This document shows positions 17,979 through 27,088 of a stretch of DNA of 64,000 nt, piece after piece. The translations under genes were made by a program, and so were the position numbers. The stretch is from Roseovarius sp. (GTDB lineage: Bacteria; Pseudomonadota; Alphaproteobacteria; Rhodobacterales; Rhodobacteraceae): the NCBI GenBank assembly GCA_014359765.1, contig JACIYT010000004.1, positions 82,275 to 146,274 on the forward strand, written 5' to 3'. Under the pieces are notes generated by a model. That model was given only the letters and a program-made list of their open reading frames with translations, did no database searches and was not told the origin of the DNA. Position 1 is the first letter of the stretch. Every line of letters starts with the position of its first letter.

Positions 17979-18680
17979 TCAGCCGAACACGGCGGCAAAT
18001 CCGCGCCGGAGCGCGGCGTCGAGATCGTCCATGGTCACGGGCAGGCCCAGATCGACAAGGCTGGTCACTCCGTGCCCGGAGATGCCGCAGGGCACGATCC
18101 CGGCGAAATGTTCGAGATCCGGCTCCACGTTGATCGAGATGCCGTGAAAGCTGATCCATTTGCGCAGGCGGATGCCGATGGCGGCGATCTTGTCCTCCTG
18201 CCGCGCGCCGGTTGCGGTCAGGGGCTTGTCGTCGCGCGCCACCCAGACGCCGACACGGCCCGGGCGGATCTCGCCGCGGATGTTGAACTCGGCCAGGGTG
18301 GTGATGACCCATGTCTCGAGGTCGCGCACGAAGCATCGCACATCGCGCCCGCGCCGGCCCACATCGAGCATGACATAGACGACGCGCTGGCCGGGGCCGT
18401 GATAGGTATATTGCCCGCCGCGCCGCGCCTCGTGCACCGGAAAGCGGTCGGGCGCGAGCAGGTCGGCGGGGTTGGCGGAGGTCCCGGCGGTATAGAGCGG
18501 CGGGTGTTCGAGCAGCCAGATCGCCTCGGCGGCCGCACCGGAAGCGATTCGCGCGACCCGCGCCTCCATCGCCGCCAGCGCCGCGGCATAGTCCACGAGA
18601 CCGGCGGAATGATGCCATTCGACGCCGTTTTGATCGGTTGCGAAGGGGGTTTCCAGCATCAAGGCGTGACTCGCTGACAT
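17979..18680 (-). CDS. lipB: Octanoyl-[acyl carrier protein]:protein N-octanoyltransferase
   Basis: 233 residues. It transfers octanoate from ACP to lipoyl domains, the first step of canonical lipoate assembly in the cytosol. Visible are [12 protein letters not shown], the catalytic Lys in [25 protein letters not shown], and the catalytic Cys in [11 protein letters not shown]. An alternative start at Met8 is possible. LipA, which would complete the route, is not in the window. Note the separate sLpl/LipS lipoate route at 40.7-44.1 kb. Confidence 0.95.
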   Translation of the reverse strand: MSASHALMLETPFATDQNGVEWHHSAGLVDYAAALAAMEARVARIASGAAAEAIWLLEHPPLYTAGTSANPADLLAPDRFPVHEARRGGQYTYHGPGQRVVYVMLDVGRRGRDVRCFVRDLETWVITTLAEFNIRGEIRPGRVGVWVARDDKPLTATGARQEDKIAAIGIRLRKWISFHGISINVEPDLEHFAGIVPCGISGHGVTSLVDLGLPVTMDDLDAALRRGFAAVFG

Positions 18681-18691
18681 GATCGGGCATA

Positions 18692-18713
18692 ACTCATGCT
18701 ATACTCATGCTAT
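18692..18713. repeat. Tandem 11-bp direct repeat between lipB and the PG-binding gene
   Basis: ACTCATGCTAT occurs twice in immediate tandem, in the 75-base divergent gap, starting 12 bases before the lipB ATG. It may be a duplicated -10-like element or a regulator-binding site for either gene. Confidence 0.5.
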
Positions 18714-18755
18714 GCTGCGCCCGGTTACGAGGGATTTGAGTAAGGGAGACACAGG

Positions 18756-20078
18756 ATGATTTCAAAGCGATTTGTCATGGCGGCGCTGATGGCCGGCGTT
18801 GCGGCGCTGCCCGGCACGCGGGCGGTGGCCGATTTCAAGGACGGGCTTGTCGGCGGCCTCGTCGGCGGCGCGGTGAGCGGCATCATCGTCAACGAGAGCG
18901 CCAAGGCGCGCGAGCGCAACCGCACCACCACCACGACCCGCCGGGTCTATCGCGCCCCCACCGCCTCGAGTCAGCAGGTCCGCGAGGAGCAGACCGCGCT
19001 CAACTATTTCGGCTTTCCAGCCGGCACGCCCGACGGGGTGAGCGGGCGCAACACGCGCAACGCCATCTCCGGCTACCAGGCGCATATGGGCTATCCGGTC
19101 ACCGGATATCTGGCCGATTACGAGCGGCAGTTCCTGATTTCCTCCTATTACCGCGCCCAGTCTGGCGGCATGGCCACCAGCCAGCTGATTGCGCAGCGCG
19201 GGCAGGGCACGCGCGGCCTCTTGCACGCCTATCGCGACGAGGCGGCGGGCGTGTCCTCGGCCTATGCCGCGGCGCCCGCGCCCGCGCCCGTTCCGCAGGC
19301 GCAATCGCCGGTGATGGCCGCGATCCCGCTGGCCGCGCAGGTGCCCGTCCAGCCCGAGGCGCAGCCCGCCACAGCCGCGCTGCCGAATTTCATGGCCGCT
19401 GGCGGGGACGGCCCGTCGCTTGCCTCGCATTGCAACCAGGTCAGCCTCGTGACCAATTCCAACGGCGGCTTTGTCACTGTCGCCTCGATGCAGGACACGC
19501 GCTTTGCCCTCAACGAGCAGTTCTGCCTCGCGCGGACCTATGCCATCGCCGAGGGCGAGACCATGGCCGCCTCGCTCAAGGGGATCACGCCCGCCCAGCT
19601 CGAGGAGCAGTGCCGCGCCTTTGCCCCGGCGATGCGTGACCATGTTGCCGCGCTCTCGCTCCAGGACCGGGCCGAGGTCATCGAAGGCGTGCGTGGCTTC
19701 GTGCTCCAGGCCGGCCAAGCGCCCGCGCAACTGGCCGGCACCGCCAAGATCTGCCTCTCGGTGGGCTACCGGATCGACAACATGACGGTGGCGCTCGGCT
19801 CGGGGCTGGTGCTCACCGCGCTCGGCGAGGAGGCCTATGGCGAATTGATGGGCCACCACCTCAACGAGGGATTCGGCACCACGCGGCGGCCCGATCTCGC
19901 GCAGGTCTGGTATCGCGCGGCGATCGAGGCGGTGGAACGCGGTGCGACCCCGGTCTTTGCGCCGGGCGATGCCGGGCGCAACGAATTGCTGCGGCGCGCG
20001 GTCTTTGGCGGCGTGGCGGGGCAGGGGGGCACGGTTCAGCCCGCCGCCGCCGCGCTGCCCATGTTCAAGATCGACTGA
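18756..20078 (+). CDS. Exported peptidoglycan-binding-domain protein
   Basis: 440 residues. An N-terminal signal peptide runs to about residue 25 (AVA cleavage-like). A glycine-rich helix follows (DGLVGGLVGGAVSGI), then a PG_binding_1-like domain (about 75-130: LNYFGFPAGTPDGVSGRNTRNAISGYQ), an Ala/Pro/Gln linker, and a C-terminal domain of about 220 residues without a family I recognise. It is probably periplasmic or outer-membrane associated. GGGAGACAC upstream gives a good ribosome binding site. It is followed by a hairpin terminator. Confidence 0.75.
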   Translation: MISKRFVMAALMAGVAALPGTRAVADFKDGLVGGLVGGAVSGIIVNESAKARERNRTTTTTRRVYRAPTASSQQVREEQTALNYFGFPAGTPDGVSGRNTRNAISGYQAHMGYPVTGYLADYERQFLISSYYRAQSGGMATSQLIAQRGQGTRGLLHAYRDEAAGVSSAYAAAPAPAPVPQAQSPVMAAIPLAAQVPVQPEAQPATAALPNFMAAGGDGPSLASHCNQVSLVTNSNGGFVTVASMQDTRFALNEQFCLARTYAIAEGETMAASLKGITPAQLEEQCRAFAPAMRDHVAALSLQDRAEVIEGVRGFVLQAGQAPAQLAGTAKICLSVGYRIDNMTVALGSGLVLTALGEEAYGELMGHHLNEGFGTTRRPDLAQVWYRAAIEAVERGATPVFAPGDAGRNELLRRAVFGGVAGQGGTVQPAAAALPMFKID

Positions 20079-20106
20079 GCGCGCGCGCGGCGATGAAAAA
20101 ACCGGA

Positions 20107-20126
20107 GGGGCAATGCGATTTGCCCC
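20107..20126 (+). terminator. Hairpin terminator after the PG-binding gene
   Basis: GGGGCAA pairs with TTGCCCC across a 6-base loop, 28 bases after the stop codon and 50 bases before the tRNA gene. Confidence 0.5.
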
Positions 20127-20176
20127 TTCACAAGCCCCGGCGCATTGCTTATACGCCCCGCACTACCTGATCACGT

Positions 20177-20263
20177 GCGGTCGTGGCGGAATTGGTAGAC
20201 GCGCAGCGTTGAGGTCGCTGTGGGGTAACTCCCGTGGAAGTTCGAGTCTTCTCGACCGCACCA
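20177..20263 (+). tRNA. tRNA-Leu(GAG)
   Basis: The cloverleaf is complete with encoded CCA. The acceptor stem is GCGGTCG/CGACCGC, the anticodon stem CAGCG/CGCTG holds loop TTGAGGT with anticodon GAG at 20211-20213, and a long variable arm and GTTCGAGTC T-loop follow. It reads CUC and CUU leucine codons. Confidence 0.97.
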
Positions 20264-20518
20264 TCACTCCCCCCCCCCCTTATCTATCCTTGTGAAATCA
20301 GGCCGCCTCGGGGCGGCCCGCCGCCTCCCGCCTGCTGCGGCCCGCCGCGCGGTTTCGGGGCGAGGGTCTGTGCCGGAGGCGGGTTTGGCATTGACAGGCC
20401 GGACAAAAAGGGGGAATCCAGATCGTGCGGGTATTCGAACATCGTGTGTTTTCGCGAACCTCTTTGCCCGGGAGGATGACGGGGCGACCGGCGCGCCGTC
20501 AGGGAGAGGAGTGCCGGG

Positions 20519-21745
20519 ATGGCGGGTTTGCTCGACGGGGTGCGGATCCTCGATCTGACCACCATGGGCACCGGCCCCTACGCGACGCAGATGCTGGGCG
20601 AGATGGGGGCCGGGATCATCAAGCTGGAAAGCCCCGAGGGCGATCCGATCCGAAATGTGGGCCCGGCCCGCAGTCCCGGGATGAGCGCGGTCTTTCTGGC
20701 GCTCGGGCGCGGCAAGCGCAGCATCGCGCTCGATCTGAGGCAGGCCGCCGCGCGTCCCGTTTTCGAGCGGCTGGTGGCGCGGGCCGATGTGGTCATCCAC
20801 AACATGCGCGATGCGGCGGCGCGCCGGCTGGGCCTGACCTTTGCCGAGCTGCGGGCGATCAATCCGGGCATCGTGTCCTGCGCGATCCTGGGCTTCGCGC
20901 GCGGCGGACCCTATTCGGGACGCCCGGCCTATGACGATCTGATTCAGGGACTGGTGGCGCTGCCCGATCTGATGGAGCGCGCGGGCGGGCCGCCGGCCTA
21001 TGTTCCCCTGGCGCTGGCCGACCGTATCACCGGCCTGTTCGCGGCGCAGGCGGTGCTCGCCGGGGTGGTCGCGCGCCAGCGCAGCGGCGAGGCGCAGAGC
21101 GTGGTCGTGCCGATGTTCGAGGCGCTGGCCGGCTTCGTGCTGGGCGATCACCTCTACGGCGCCACCTTCGTGCCGCCCGAGGCGCCGATGGGCTATGTCC
21201 GCCACCTCAACCCGTATCGTCGCCCCTTCCGGACCGCCGACGGGCAAATCGGCATCATCCCCTATACCGACCGCCAGTGGCAGGCGCTGTTCGCCGCGAT
21301 CGGCCAGCCGGCCCTGGCCGGGGACCCGCGGTTTGCCGGGCTTCATGCCCGCACCCGCAATATCGCCGAGCTCTACGCGATCGTCGGCCGCCATATCGCC
21401 ACAAGGACCACCGCCGAGTGGCTGGAGATCTGCGCGGGTGCCGACATTCCCGCGATGCCCACCAACACGCTGGAGGGTTTGCTCGACGATCCCCATCTCC
21501 GCGCGACCGGCCTCGCCACCGAGGTTGCGCATCCCTCGCAGGGCGCGCTCTTGCGGCTGCGCGGCGCGGTGCGGCGCGAGCAGGCGCCCGAATCGCCCCC
21601 CTGCGAGGCGCCGCGGCTTGGCGAGCACGGGGGCGAGGTGCTGCGCGAGGCGGGCCTTTCGGAGGACGAGATCGCGGCGCTGGCGGGGGCGGGGGTGCTG
21701 CACCTGCCCGGGAGCGCCGAAGGCAACGGAGGACAGGGGGCATGA
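20519..21745 (+). CDS. Type III (CaiB/BaiF) CoA-transferase
   Basis: 408 residues. The N-terminal block VRILDLTTMGTGPYATQMLGE and LALGRGKRSIALDL are typical, and the candidate nucleophilic Asp lies in PLALADRITGLFAA. These enzymes move CoA between carboxylic acids through an enzyme-bound anhydride. The stop overlaps the start of the acyl-CoA ligase gene (ATGA), and an IclR regulator follows. Together they look like an activation module for an incoming acid. The substrate is not readable from sequence. Confidence 0.88.
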   Translation: MAGLLDGVRILDLTTMGTGPYATQMLGEMGAGIIKLESPEGDPIRNVGPARSPGMSAVFLALGRGKRSIALDLRQAAARPVFERLVARADVVIHNMRDAAARRLGLTFAELRAINPGIVSCAILGFARGGPYSGRPAYDDLIQGLVALPDLMERAGGPPAYVPLALADRITGLFAAQAVLAGVVARQRSGEAQSVVVPMFEALAGFVLGDHLYGATFVPPEAPMGYVRHLNPYRRPFRTADGQIGIIPYTDRQWQALFAAIGQPALAGDPRFAGLHARTRNIAELYAIVGRHIATRTTAEWLEICAGADIPAMPTNTLEGLLDDPHLRATGLATEVAHPSQGALLRLRGAVRREQAPESPPCEAPRLGEHGGEVLREAGLSEDEIAALAGAGVLHLPGSAEGNGGQGA

Positions 21746-23724
21746 GCAACACCGGGAAGGACGGGGACGGCGGCTTTGTCTGGTATCCATCCGGGGAGTT
21801 GGCCGCGGCCAGCAACCTGCGGGCCTTCATGGACGAACACGCCATCGCCGATTATCCGGCCCTGCTGGCCCGTGCCGAGGCCGAGCCCGAATGGTTCTGG
21901 GATGCAATCGCCGCGCGGCTGCATTTCCATCGCCCCTACGAGCAGGTTCTGGACCTGTCGCGCGGGGCGCCGTTCGCGCGCTGGTGCGTGGGCGGCACGA
22001 CCAACGCCGTCGCGAGCTGCATCGAGCGCCATCGCGCCACCCCGACCTGGGAGCGCGAGGCAGTCGTCTGGGAGGGCGAGGGTGGCGAGGTGCGGCGGCT
22101 CAGCTATGCCGCGCTCTCGGGGCGGATCGACGCGCTGGCCGCGGCGCTGCGGCGCGAGGGCTGCGCCCCGGGCGAGGTGGTGGGCCTGTTCCTGCCCAAC
22201 ATCCCCGAGGCGATCATCGCCTTCTTTGCCGTGGCCAAGATCGGGGCGGTGGCGATGCCGATGTTCTCCGGCTTCGGGGTAAAGGCGCTGGCCGACCGGC
22301 TGGGCGATTCCGGGGCACGCCTTGTCATCACCGCCGACGGCACCTGGCGTCGCGGCGCGATGGTGCCGCTCAAGGCCACGCTCGACGAGGCCGCCGCCGC
22401 CCTGCCGGATCTCCACCGCGTCATCGTGGTGCGCCATGTCGGCTGCGAGGTGGTGATGGCCGCGCCCCGCGATCGCTGGCTGGACGAGGTGGCGACAGCG
22501 CCCGCGGGGCCGGTCCCGACCGCCGAGATGGATGCCGAGGCGCCGCTCATGCTGATGTATACATCGGGCACCACCGGCAAGCCCAAGGGCACCGTTCACA
22601 GCCATTGCGGATTTCCGGCCAAGATGGCGCTCGACATGGGCCTGGTGATGGACCTCAAGCCCGCCGACCGCATCCTCTGGATGAGCGACATGGGCTGGCT
22701 GGTGGGGCCGCTGCTGGCCGTGGGGACCACGCTGCACGGGGCCACCATGCTGATTGCCGAGGGCGGGCCGGACTATCCCGATGCCGGGCGCATGTGGCGC
22801 CTGGTGGACGATCACGCGATCAGCTTCCTCGGCCTCGCGCCGACCGTGGCGCGGAGCTTCATCCGCAGCGGCGGCGGCGGGATCGAGGATCATGCCCTGT
22901 CCTCGCTGCGCATCGTTGCCTCGACCGGCGAGCCCTGGACGCCCGACGCCTGGAACTGGACCTTCGAGAAGATCTGCCGCAGGCGGGTGCCGATCCTCAA
23001 CTATTCGGGTGGCACCGAGATCGGCGGCGGGATCCTGTCGGGCAATGTTCTCGCCCCGATGAAGCCCTGCGCCTTCAGCGGTCCGATCCCGGGCATGGGG
23101 GCGGCGGTCGTGGATGCCGGGGGACGCCCCGTGCCCACGGGCGAGACCGGCGAGCTGGTGCTGCGTTGCGCCTCGATCGGCCTGACCCGCGGCCTGTGGA
23201 AGGACAAGGATGACGAACGCTACCTCGAGTCCTACTGGCGCACGATCCCCGGGCTCTGGCATCAGGGCGACCGTGCGCGCATCGACGCCGACGGTGCCTG
23301 GTTCGTCATCGGCCGTTCCGACGATACGCTCAAGATCGCCGGCAAGCGCACCGGCCCGTCCGAGATCGAGGCCCTGCTGACCGGCACCGGCAAGGTCGCC
23401 GAGGCCGCCGCGATCGGCCTGCCCGATGCCGTGAAGGGGCAGGCGGTCGGCTGTCTGGTAACGCTGGTGCGCGGGCAGGACTGGCACCCGGCCCTTGCGC
23501 AGGAACTGGAAAACGCGGTTGTGGCGGGCCTTGGCGTGCCGTTCCGCCCGCGCTTTATCATGCCGGTCTCGGACCTGCCCAGGACCCGCAACATGAAGAT
23601 CATGCGGCGCGTCGTGCGCGCCGCATGTCTCGGCGAAGATGGGGGCGACCTGTCTTCGCTGGTCAATCCCGAGGTGGTCGAGGAGATCCGCGCCATCATG
23701 CGCGGACGGCAGGGCCGCGACTGA
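21742..23724 (+). CDS. AMP-forming acyl-CoA synthetase (ACS-like)
   Basis: 660 residues, full length for the acetyl-/acetoacetyl-/propionyl-CoA synthetase class. The P-loop is YTSGTTGKPKGTVHSH, the A5 motif lies near NYSGGTEIGGG, the hinge is GRSDDTLKIAGKRTGPSEIE, and the A10 catalytic Lys is in PRTRNMKIMRR. It makes an acyl-adenylate, then the CoA thioester. The start at 21742 overlaps the CoA-transferase stop by four bases, so they are translationally coupled. The substrate is probably a small or medium organic acid. Confidence 0.88.
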   Translation: MSNTGKDGDGGFVWYPSGELAAASNLRAFMDEHAIADYPALLARAEAEPEWFWDAIAARLHFHRPYEQVLDLSRGAPFARWCVGGTTNAVASCIERHRATPTWEREAVVWEGEGGEVRRLSYAALSGRIDALAAALRREGCAPGEVVGLFLPNIPEAIIAFFAVAKIGAVAMPMFSGFGVKALADRLGDSGARLVITADGTWRRGAMVPLKATLDEAAAALPDLHRVIVVRHVGCEVVMAAPRDRWLDEVATAPAGPVPTAEMDAEAPLMLMYTSGTTGKPKGTVHSHCGFPAKMALDMGLVMDLKPADRILWMSDMGWLVGPLLAVGTTLHGATMLIAEGGPDYPDAGRMWRLVDDHAISFLGLAPTVARSFIRSGGGGIEDHALSSLRIVASTGEPWTPDAWNWTFEKICRRRVPILNYSGGTEIGGGILSGNVLAPMKPCAFSGPIPGMGAAVVDAGGRPVPTGETGELVLRCASIGLTRGLWKDKDDERYLESYWRTIPGLWHQGDRARIDADGAWFVIGRSDDTLKIAGKRTGPSEIEALLTGTGKVAEAAAIGLPDAVKGQAVGCLVTLVRGQDWHPALAQELENAVVAGLGVPFRPRFIMPVSDLPRTRNMKIMRRVVRAACLGEDGGDLSSLVNPEVVEEIRAIMRGRQGRD

Positions 23725-23776
23725 ACACGGGGTCCCGGCGGGATGGACCGGAGAGAGGCCGGACAGGAGAGAGGCA

Positions 23777-24601
23777 ATGGCGACATCCCACGAGGACGAG
23801 ACCGCGACCGGGCGCCGCCGCGACGGCCCGATGTCCCTGTTGCGCACGCTGAATATCCTCGAACACGTCGCCGCCCAGGAGGAGGCGATGCCGCTCGCGC
23901 GCCTCAGCGAGGCGCTGGATCTGCCCAAGAGCAGCCTGCTGGGTCTGCTGCGGGCGCTCACCCGGCATCGCTATCTCGTTCAGGAGGGCGGGCGCTACGC
24001 GCTCGGGCCGTCGGCGCACAGGCTGGCGGTGGCGATCCTGCCGGGGTTCTCGCTCACGCGGCTGGCGCGCCCGGTGCTGCGCGAACTGGCCGCCCGCAGC
24101 GGCGAGACCGCGCTCCTCGGCCTGCTCGACCGCGCAACCGCCCGTATGGTTTATGTCGAGGTCTGCGACAGCGCGCGGGTGGTGCGCTACACGGTTCCGG
24201 TAGGCACCACGCGACCGCTCTACTGCACCGCGGGGGGGCGGGTGCTGCTGGCCTGGCAGCCGGCCGGCTGGTTCGAGGATTATCTGGCGCGAATGGCCGC
24301 CTCGCGCGAACCCCTCGCCCCGCCTTTCGATGCGCAGGCCGTGCGCGCTGCCGTGGCGCGGGTGCGCCGCGAGGGCGTGTCGATCACCCGGGGCGATTTC
24401 CTCTCCGAGGTGGCAGGTGTCGCCGCCCCGGTATTCGACGGCGAGGGGGCGATTGCCGGGGTGCTGATGCTGGGCCTTCCGATCGAGCGCGGCCGTGCGC
24501 GAATCGATGCGCTGGAGGCAATGGTGCGCGAGGCCGCCGCGGGCCTGTCGCGGGATCTGGGGTTTTCCGGCGGTCCCGGGTCTGTCGCCCCCAAGGCGTG
24601 A
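23777..24601 (+). CDS. IclR-family transcriptional regulator
   Basis: 274 residues. An N-terminal winged helix-turn-helix (about 20-80: LLRTLNILEHVAAQEEAMPLARLSEALDLPKSS in part) is followed by the IclR effector domain with GSRVLL-type GGRVLLAWQP and VSITRGDFLSEVAGVAAPVFD. IclR proteins commonly respond to aromatic or aliphatic acids and regulate adjacent catabolic genes. GGAGAGAGG precedes the ATG. Likely targets are the upstream CoA-transferase/ligase pair and the downstream acyl-CoA dehydrogenase. Confidence 0.9.
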   Translation: MATSHEDETATGRRRDGPMSLLRTLNILEHVAAQEEAMPLARLSEALDLPKSSLLGLLRALTRHRYLVQEGGRYALGPSAHRLAVAILPGFSLTRLARPVLRELAARSGETALLGLLDRATARMVYVEVCDSARVVRYTVPVGTTRPLYCTAGGRVLLAWQPAGWFEDYLARMAASREPLAPPFDAQAVRAAVARVRREGVSITRGDFLSEVAGVAAPVFDGEGAIAGVLMLGLPIERGRARIDALEAMVREAAAGLSRDLGFSGGPGSVAPKA

Positions 24602-24636
24602 TCGCGACGAAATTTTAGAATAAAACCCTGCGACAA

Positions 24637-24653
24637 TTGGCATCATCGTTGCG
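24637..24653 (+). promoter_or_regulatory. Candidate sigma-54 (RpoN) promoter
   Basis: TTGGCATCATCGTTGCG fits the -24/-12 consensus: GG at 24639-24640 and GC at 24651-24652 with exactly 10 bases between. The predicted start would leave a leader of about 40 bases before the ATG at 24705. No enhancer-binding activator gene is visible nearby. Confidence 0.4.
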
Positions 24654-24704
24654 CTGCGTCTGCATTATAGATAGAAGCCCGGCAAACAGGAAAGGACGCG
24701 ATTC

Positions 24705-26393
24705 ATGGCACATGACGGACAGGACAAGGCGATGACCGAGGCCGTTTCCCTGGGCGATCTGCTGGGCCTCACCGGCGCGGCGCTGGCCCCGGCCGAGGCG
24801 CTGCTGGCCGAGGCGACCGAGGCCGTGCGCGCCGTCGTCACCGTCGAGGGCCGAATCGACAGCGCGGCCATGGATGCCGCGCAAAGCGCCACGCATGGGC
24901 TTGCCTGGCTGGCGACTTGCGTTGAATCGCTGCGCCAGATGCAGGGCTGGGCCACGCGCCTCACCGAGGCGGGGCAGTTCGGCGAGGTGGAGCGCCTCAT
25001 TCACCAGATCGCCTTTGGTGAATATCTCGCGCAGATCGCGGGCGGTATCGCCATGAACCAGGGCGAGATCGTGCGCCTTGCCGATCTTGGTCTTGACGAG
25101 GGCGCGCGCGCGCGGCTGCTCACGCCGGAGGTGGCGGCGCTGATCGCGGGCGGCAACACCCAGGACGCGCGGCTCGCGCTGGTGGCCCTCATGCAGGAGC
25201 GCGCCGCCGAGATCACCGTGGGGCGCACCGGGCTCGATGACGAGCTCGAGATGATCCGCGACCAGTTCCGCCGCTTTGCGGTGGAGAAGGTCGCGCCGCA
25301 CGCGCATGAGTGGCACCTCAAGGATGAGCTGATCCCGATGGAAATCATCGAGGAGCTGGCGGAAATGGGGGTCTTTGGCCTGACCATCCCCGAGGAATAC
25401 GGCGGGCTTGGCCTGTCCAAGGCGGCGATGGTCGTCGTCTCCGAGGAGCTGAGCCGCGGCTATATCGGCGTGGGCAGCCTCGGCACCCGCTCCGAGATCG
25501 CCGCCGAGCTGATCCTGTGCGGCGGCACCGACGCGCAGAAGGCGCAGTGGCTCCCCAGGCTGGCCAGCGGCGAGATCCTGCCGACGGCGGTCTTTACCGA
25601 GCCGAACACCGGCTCCGATCTGGGCAGCCTGCGCACCCGCGCGGTGCGCGACGAGAATGGCGACTGGCGCGTGACCGGCAACAAGACCTGGATCACCCAT
25701 GCCGCGCGCACCCATGTGATGACGCTGCTCGCGCGCACCGTGCCCGACACGACCGATCACCGGGGGCTGTCGATGTTTCTCGCCGAAAAGACCCCCGGCA
25801 CCGATGCCGATCCCTTCCCCACGCCCGGCATGACCGGCGGCGAGATCGAGGTGCTGGGCTATCGCGGGATGAAGGAATACGAGCTGGCCTTCGACGATTT
25901 CCGCGTCAAGGGTGAGAACCTCCTGGGCGGCGAGGAGGGAAAGGGCTTCAAGCAGCTCATGGAGACGTTCGAGAGCGCCCGCATCCAGACCGCCGCCCGC
26001 GCCATCGGCGTGGCGCAATCGGCGCTCGATCTGGGGATGCGCTATGCGCAGGACCGCAGGCAGTTCGGGCGCGCGCTCATCGAATTCCCGCGCGTGTCGG
26101 GCAAGCTCGCGATGATGGCGGTGGAGATCATGGTGGCGCGCCAGCTCACCTATTTCTCGGCCTGGGAGAAGGATCACGGGCGGCGCTGCGACCTGGAGGC
26201 GGGCATGGCCAAGCTGCTGGGCGCGCGGGTGGCCTGGGCCGCGGCCGATAACGCGCTCCAGATCCACGGCGGCAACGGTTTCGCGCTGGAATACCCGATC
26301 AGCCGCATCCTCTGCGACGCCCGCATCCTGAACATCTTCGAGGGTGCTGCGGAGATCCAGGCACAGGTGATTGCACGCAGGCTGCTCGGCTGA
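24705..26393 (+). CDS. mcd: Methylsuccinyl-CoA dehydrogenase-like acyl-CoA dehydrogenase
   Basis: 562 residues. A helical N-terminal extension of about 170 residues precedes a normal acyl-CoA dehydrogenase (FAD, electron-transfer-flavoprotein-linked). That extension is the hallmark of (2S)-methylsuccinyl-CoA dehydrogenase of the ethylmalonyl-CoA pathway. Visible are FTEPNTGSDLGSL, GYRGMKEYELAFDDF, HGGNGFALEYPISR, and the catalytic Glu in IFEGAAEIQ. It could instead be a paralogue acting on another branched acyl-CoA, since it sits beside an IclR-controlled acid-activation module and not beside other ethylmalonyl-CoA pathway genes. Confidence 0.7.
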   Translation: MAHDGQDKAMTEAVSLGDLLGLTGAALAPAEALLAEATEAVRAVVTVEGRIDSAAMDAAQSATHGLAWLATCVESLRQMQGWATRLTEAGQFGEVERLIHQIAFGEYLAQIAGGIAMNQGEIVRLADLGLDEGARARLLTPEVAALIAGGNTQDARLALVALMQERAAEITVGRTGLDDELEMIRDQFRRFAVEKVAPHAHEWHLKDELIPMEIIEELAEMGVFGLTIPEEYGGLGLSKAAMVVVSEELSRGYIGVGSLGTRSEIAAELILCGGTDAQKAQWLPRLASGEILPTAVFTEPNTGSDLGSLRTRAVRDENGDWRVTGNKTWITHAARTHVMTLLARTVPDTTDHRGLSMFLAEKTPGTDADPFPTPGMTGGEIEVLGYRGMKEYELAFDDFRVKGENLLGGEEGKGFKQLMETFESARIQTAARAIGVAQSALDLGMRYAQDRRQFGRALIEFPRVSGKLAMMAVEIMVARQLTYFSAWEKDHGRRCDLEAGMAKLLGARVAWAAADNALQIHGGNGFALEYPISRILCDARILNIFEGAAEIQAQVIARRLLG

Positions 26394-26414
26394 CCGGATC
26401 GGGAAACGATCCGG
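26394..26414 (+). terminator. Hairpin terminator after mcd-like gene
   Basis: CCGGATCG pairs perfectly with CGATCCGG across loop GGAAA, directly after the stop codon and followed by a G run. Confidence 0.5.
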
Positions 26415-26713
26415 GGGGGCTGTCCAAGAGCCGATGCGCCGGATTGAGCTCGTGTGTCGGCGGGTGGGGGGACCTGATCCCCGAGGACCATCCGCTGACG
26501 AGAAGGGAGCGAGGTTCTCGTGAAGAAACCGCATCGAAAACAGATGCTGCCTTTCTTCTCGAAACGGCCGCCCGGCCTGACCGCAGGCGATGACGGCGTG
26601 GCACAAACCCGAGCCGGAACTGTTCGGGAATCCGCCACGCTATCCTCCGGGATGGGACATGCTCGGGACTCCTGAGCAGTCAGCATGGCCGGGTTCTGAT
26701 CAGGACGGACACT
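26415..26713. other. Non-coding gap, possibly decayed mobile DNA
   Basis: About 300 bases with only short, unconvincing reading frames. A short plus-strand stretch reads GDLIPEDHPL, which faintly resembles the start of IS1182-type transposases, but it cannot be extended. I see no gene here. Confidence 0.35.
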
Positions 26714-27088
26714 CTGGTGTTCGACACCTGACGGATGGTGCCCGATGAGGGCTTCGCACAGGATGCAGCGGGCTGCGGTGCACGAGGCGCTTCGAAAATG
26801 GCCCGGGGCGCGCGGGCGTTCAGGTCTTGCTCCAAATGCGCGGAGTCAAGGCGCGGCACGCGCCGCCGCGCAGCGCCCGACCGCCCCCCGGGCGGGCGCT
26901 TTTGCAAGGTCAACGTCCGCTCAATCGTTGCAGAATCTGGCACCATAAATCGAGGACCACGCGCGTTCTTGCGCCCACCCGCGGTCGGGCGCTGCGCGGC
27001 GTGCCGACCGGCGTGCCAAGTGGCAGCGCGCGGCCTTGACGGGTGACCGTGCAGAAGCGGGCACCTTGTGTCAGGTGTCGAACACTAG
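26714..27088. mobile_element. MITE-like element with 31-bp terminal inverted repeats
   Basis: The ends 26714-26744 and 27058-27088 are inverted copies matching at 27 of 31 positions (shared core GTGTTCGACACCTGAC). Inside, CGCCGCGCAGCGCCCGACCG at 26864 recurs inverted at 26982-27001. No transposase or other gene fits in the 375 bases. Small size, terminal inverted repeats and internal dyads are typical of a miniature inverted-repeat transposable element. No clear target duplication is visible. The right end supplies the stop codon of the adjacent acyl-CoA dehydrogenase. Confidence 0.65.

Noticed and set aside
20264..20290. C-run after tRNA-Leu as a terminator
   Set aside because: A C-run without a hairpin or U-run does not support a terminator call.
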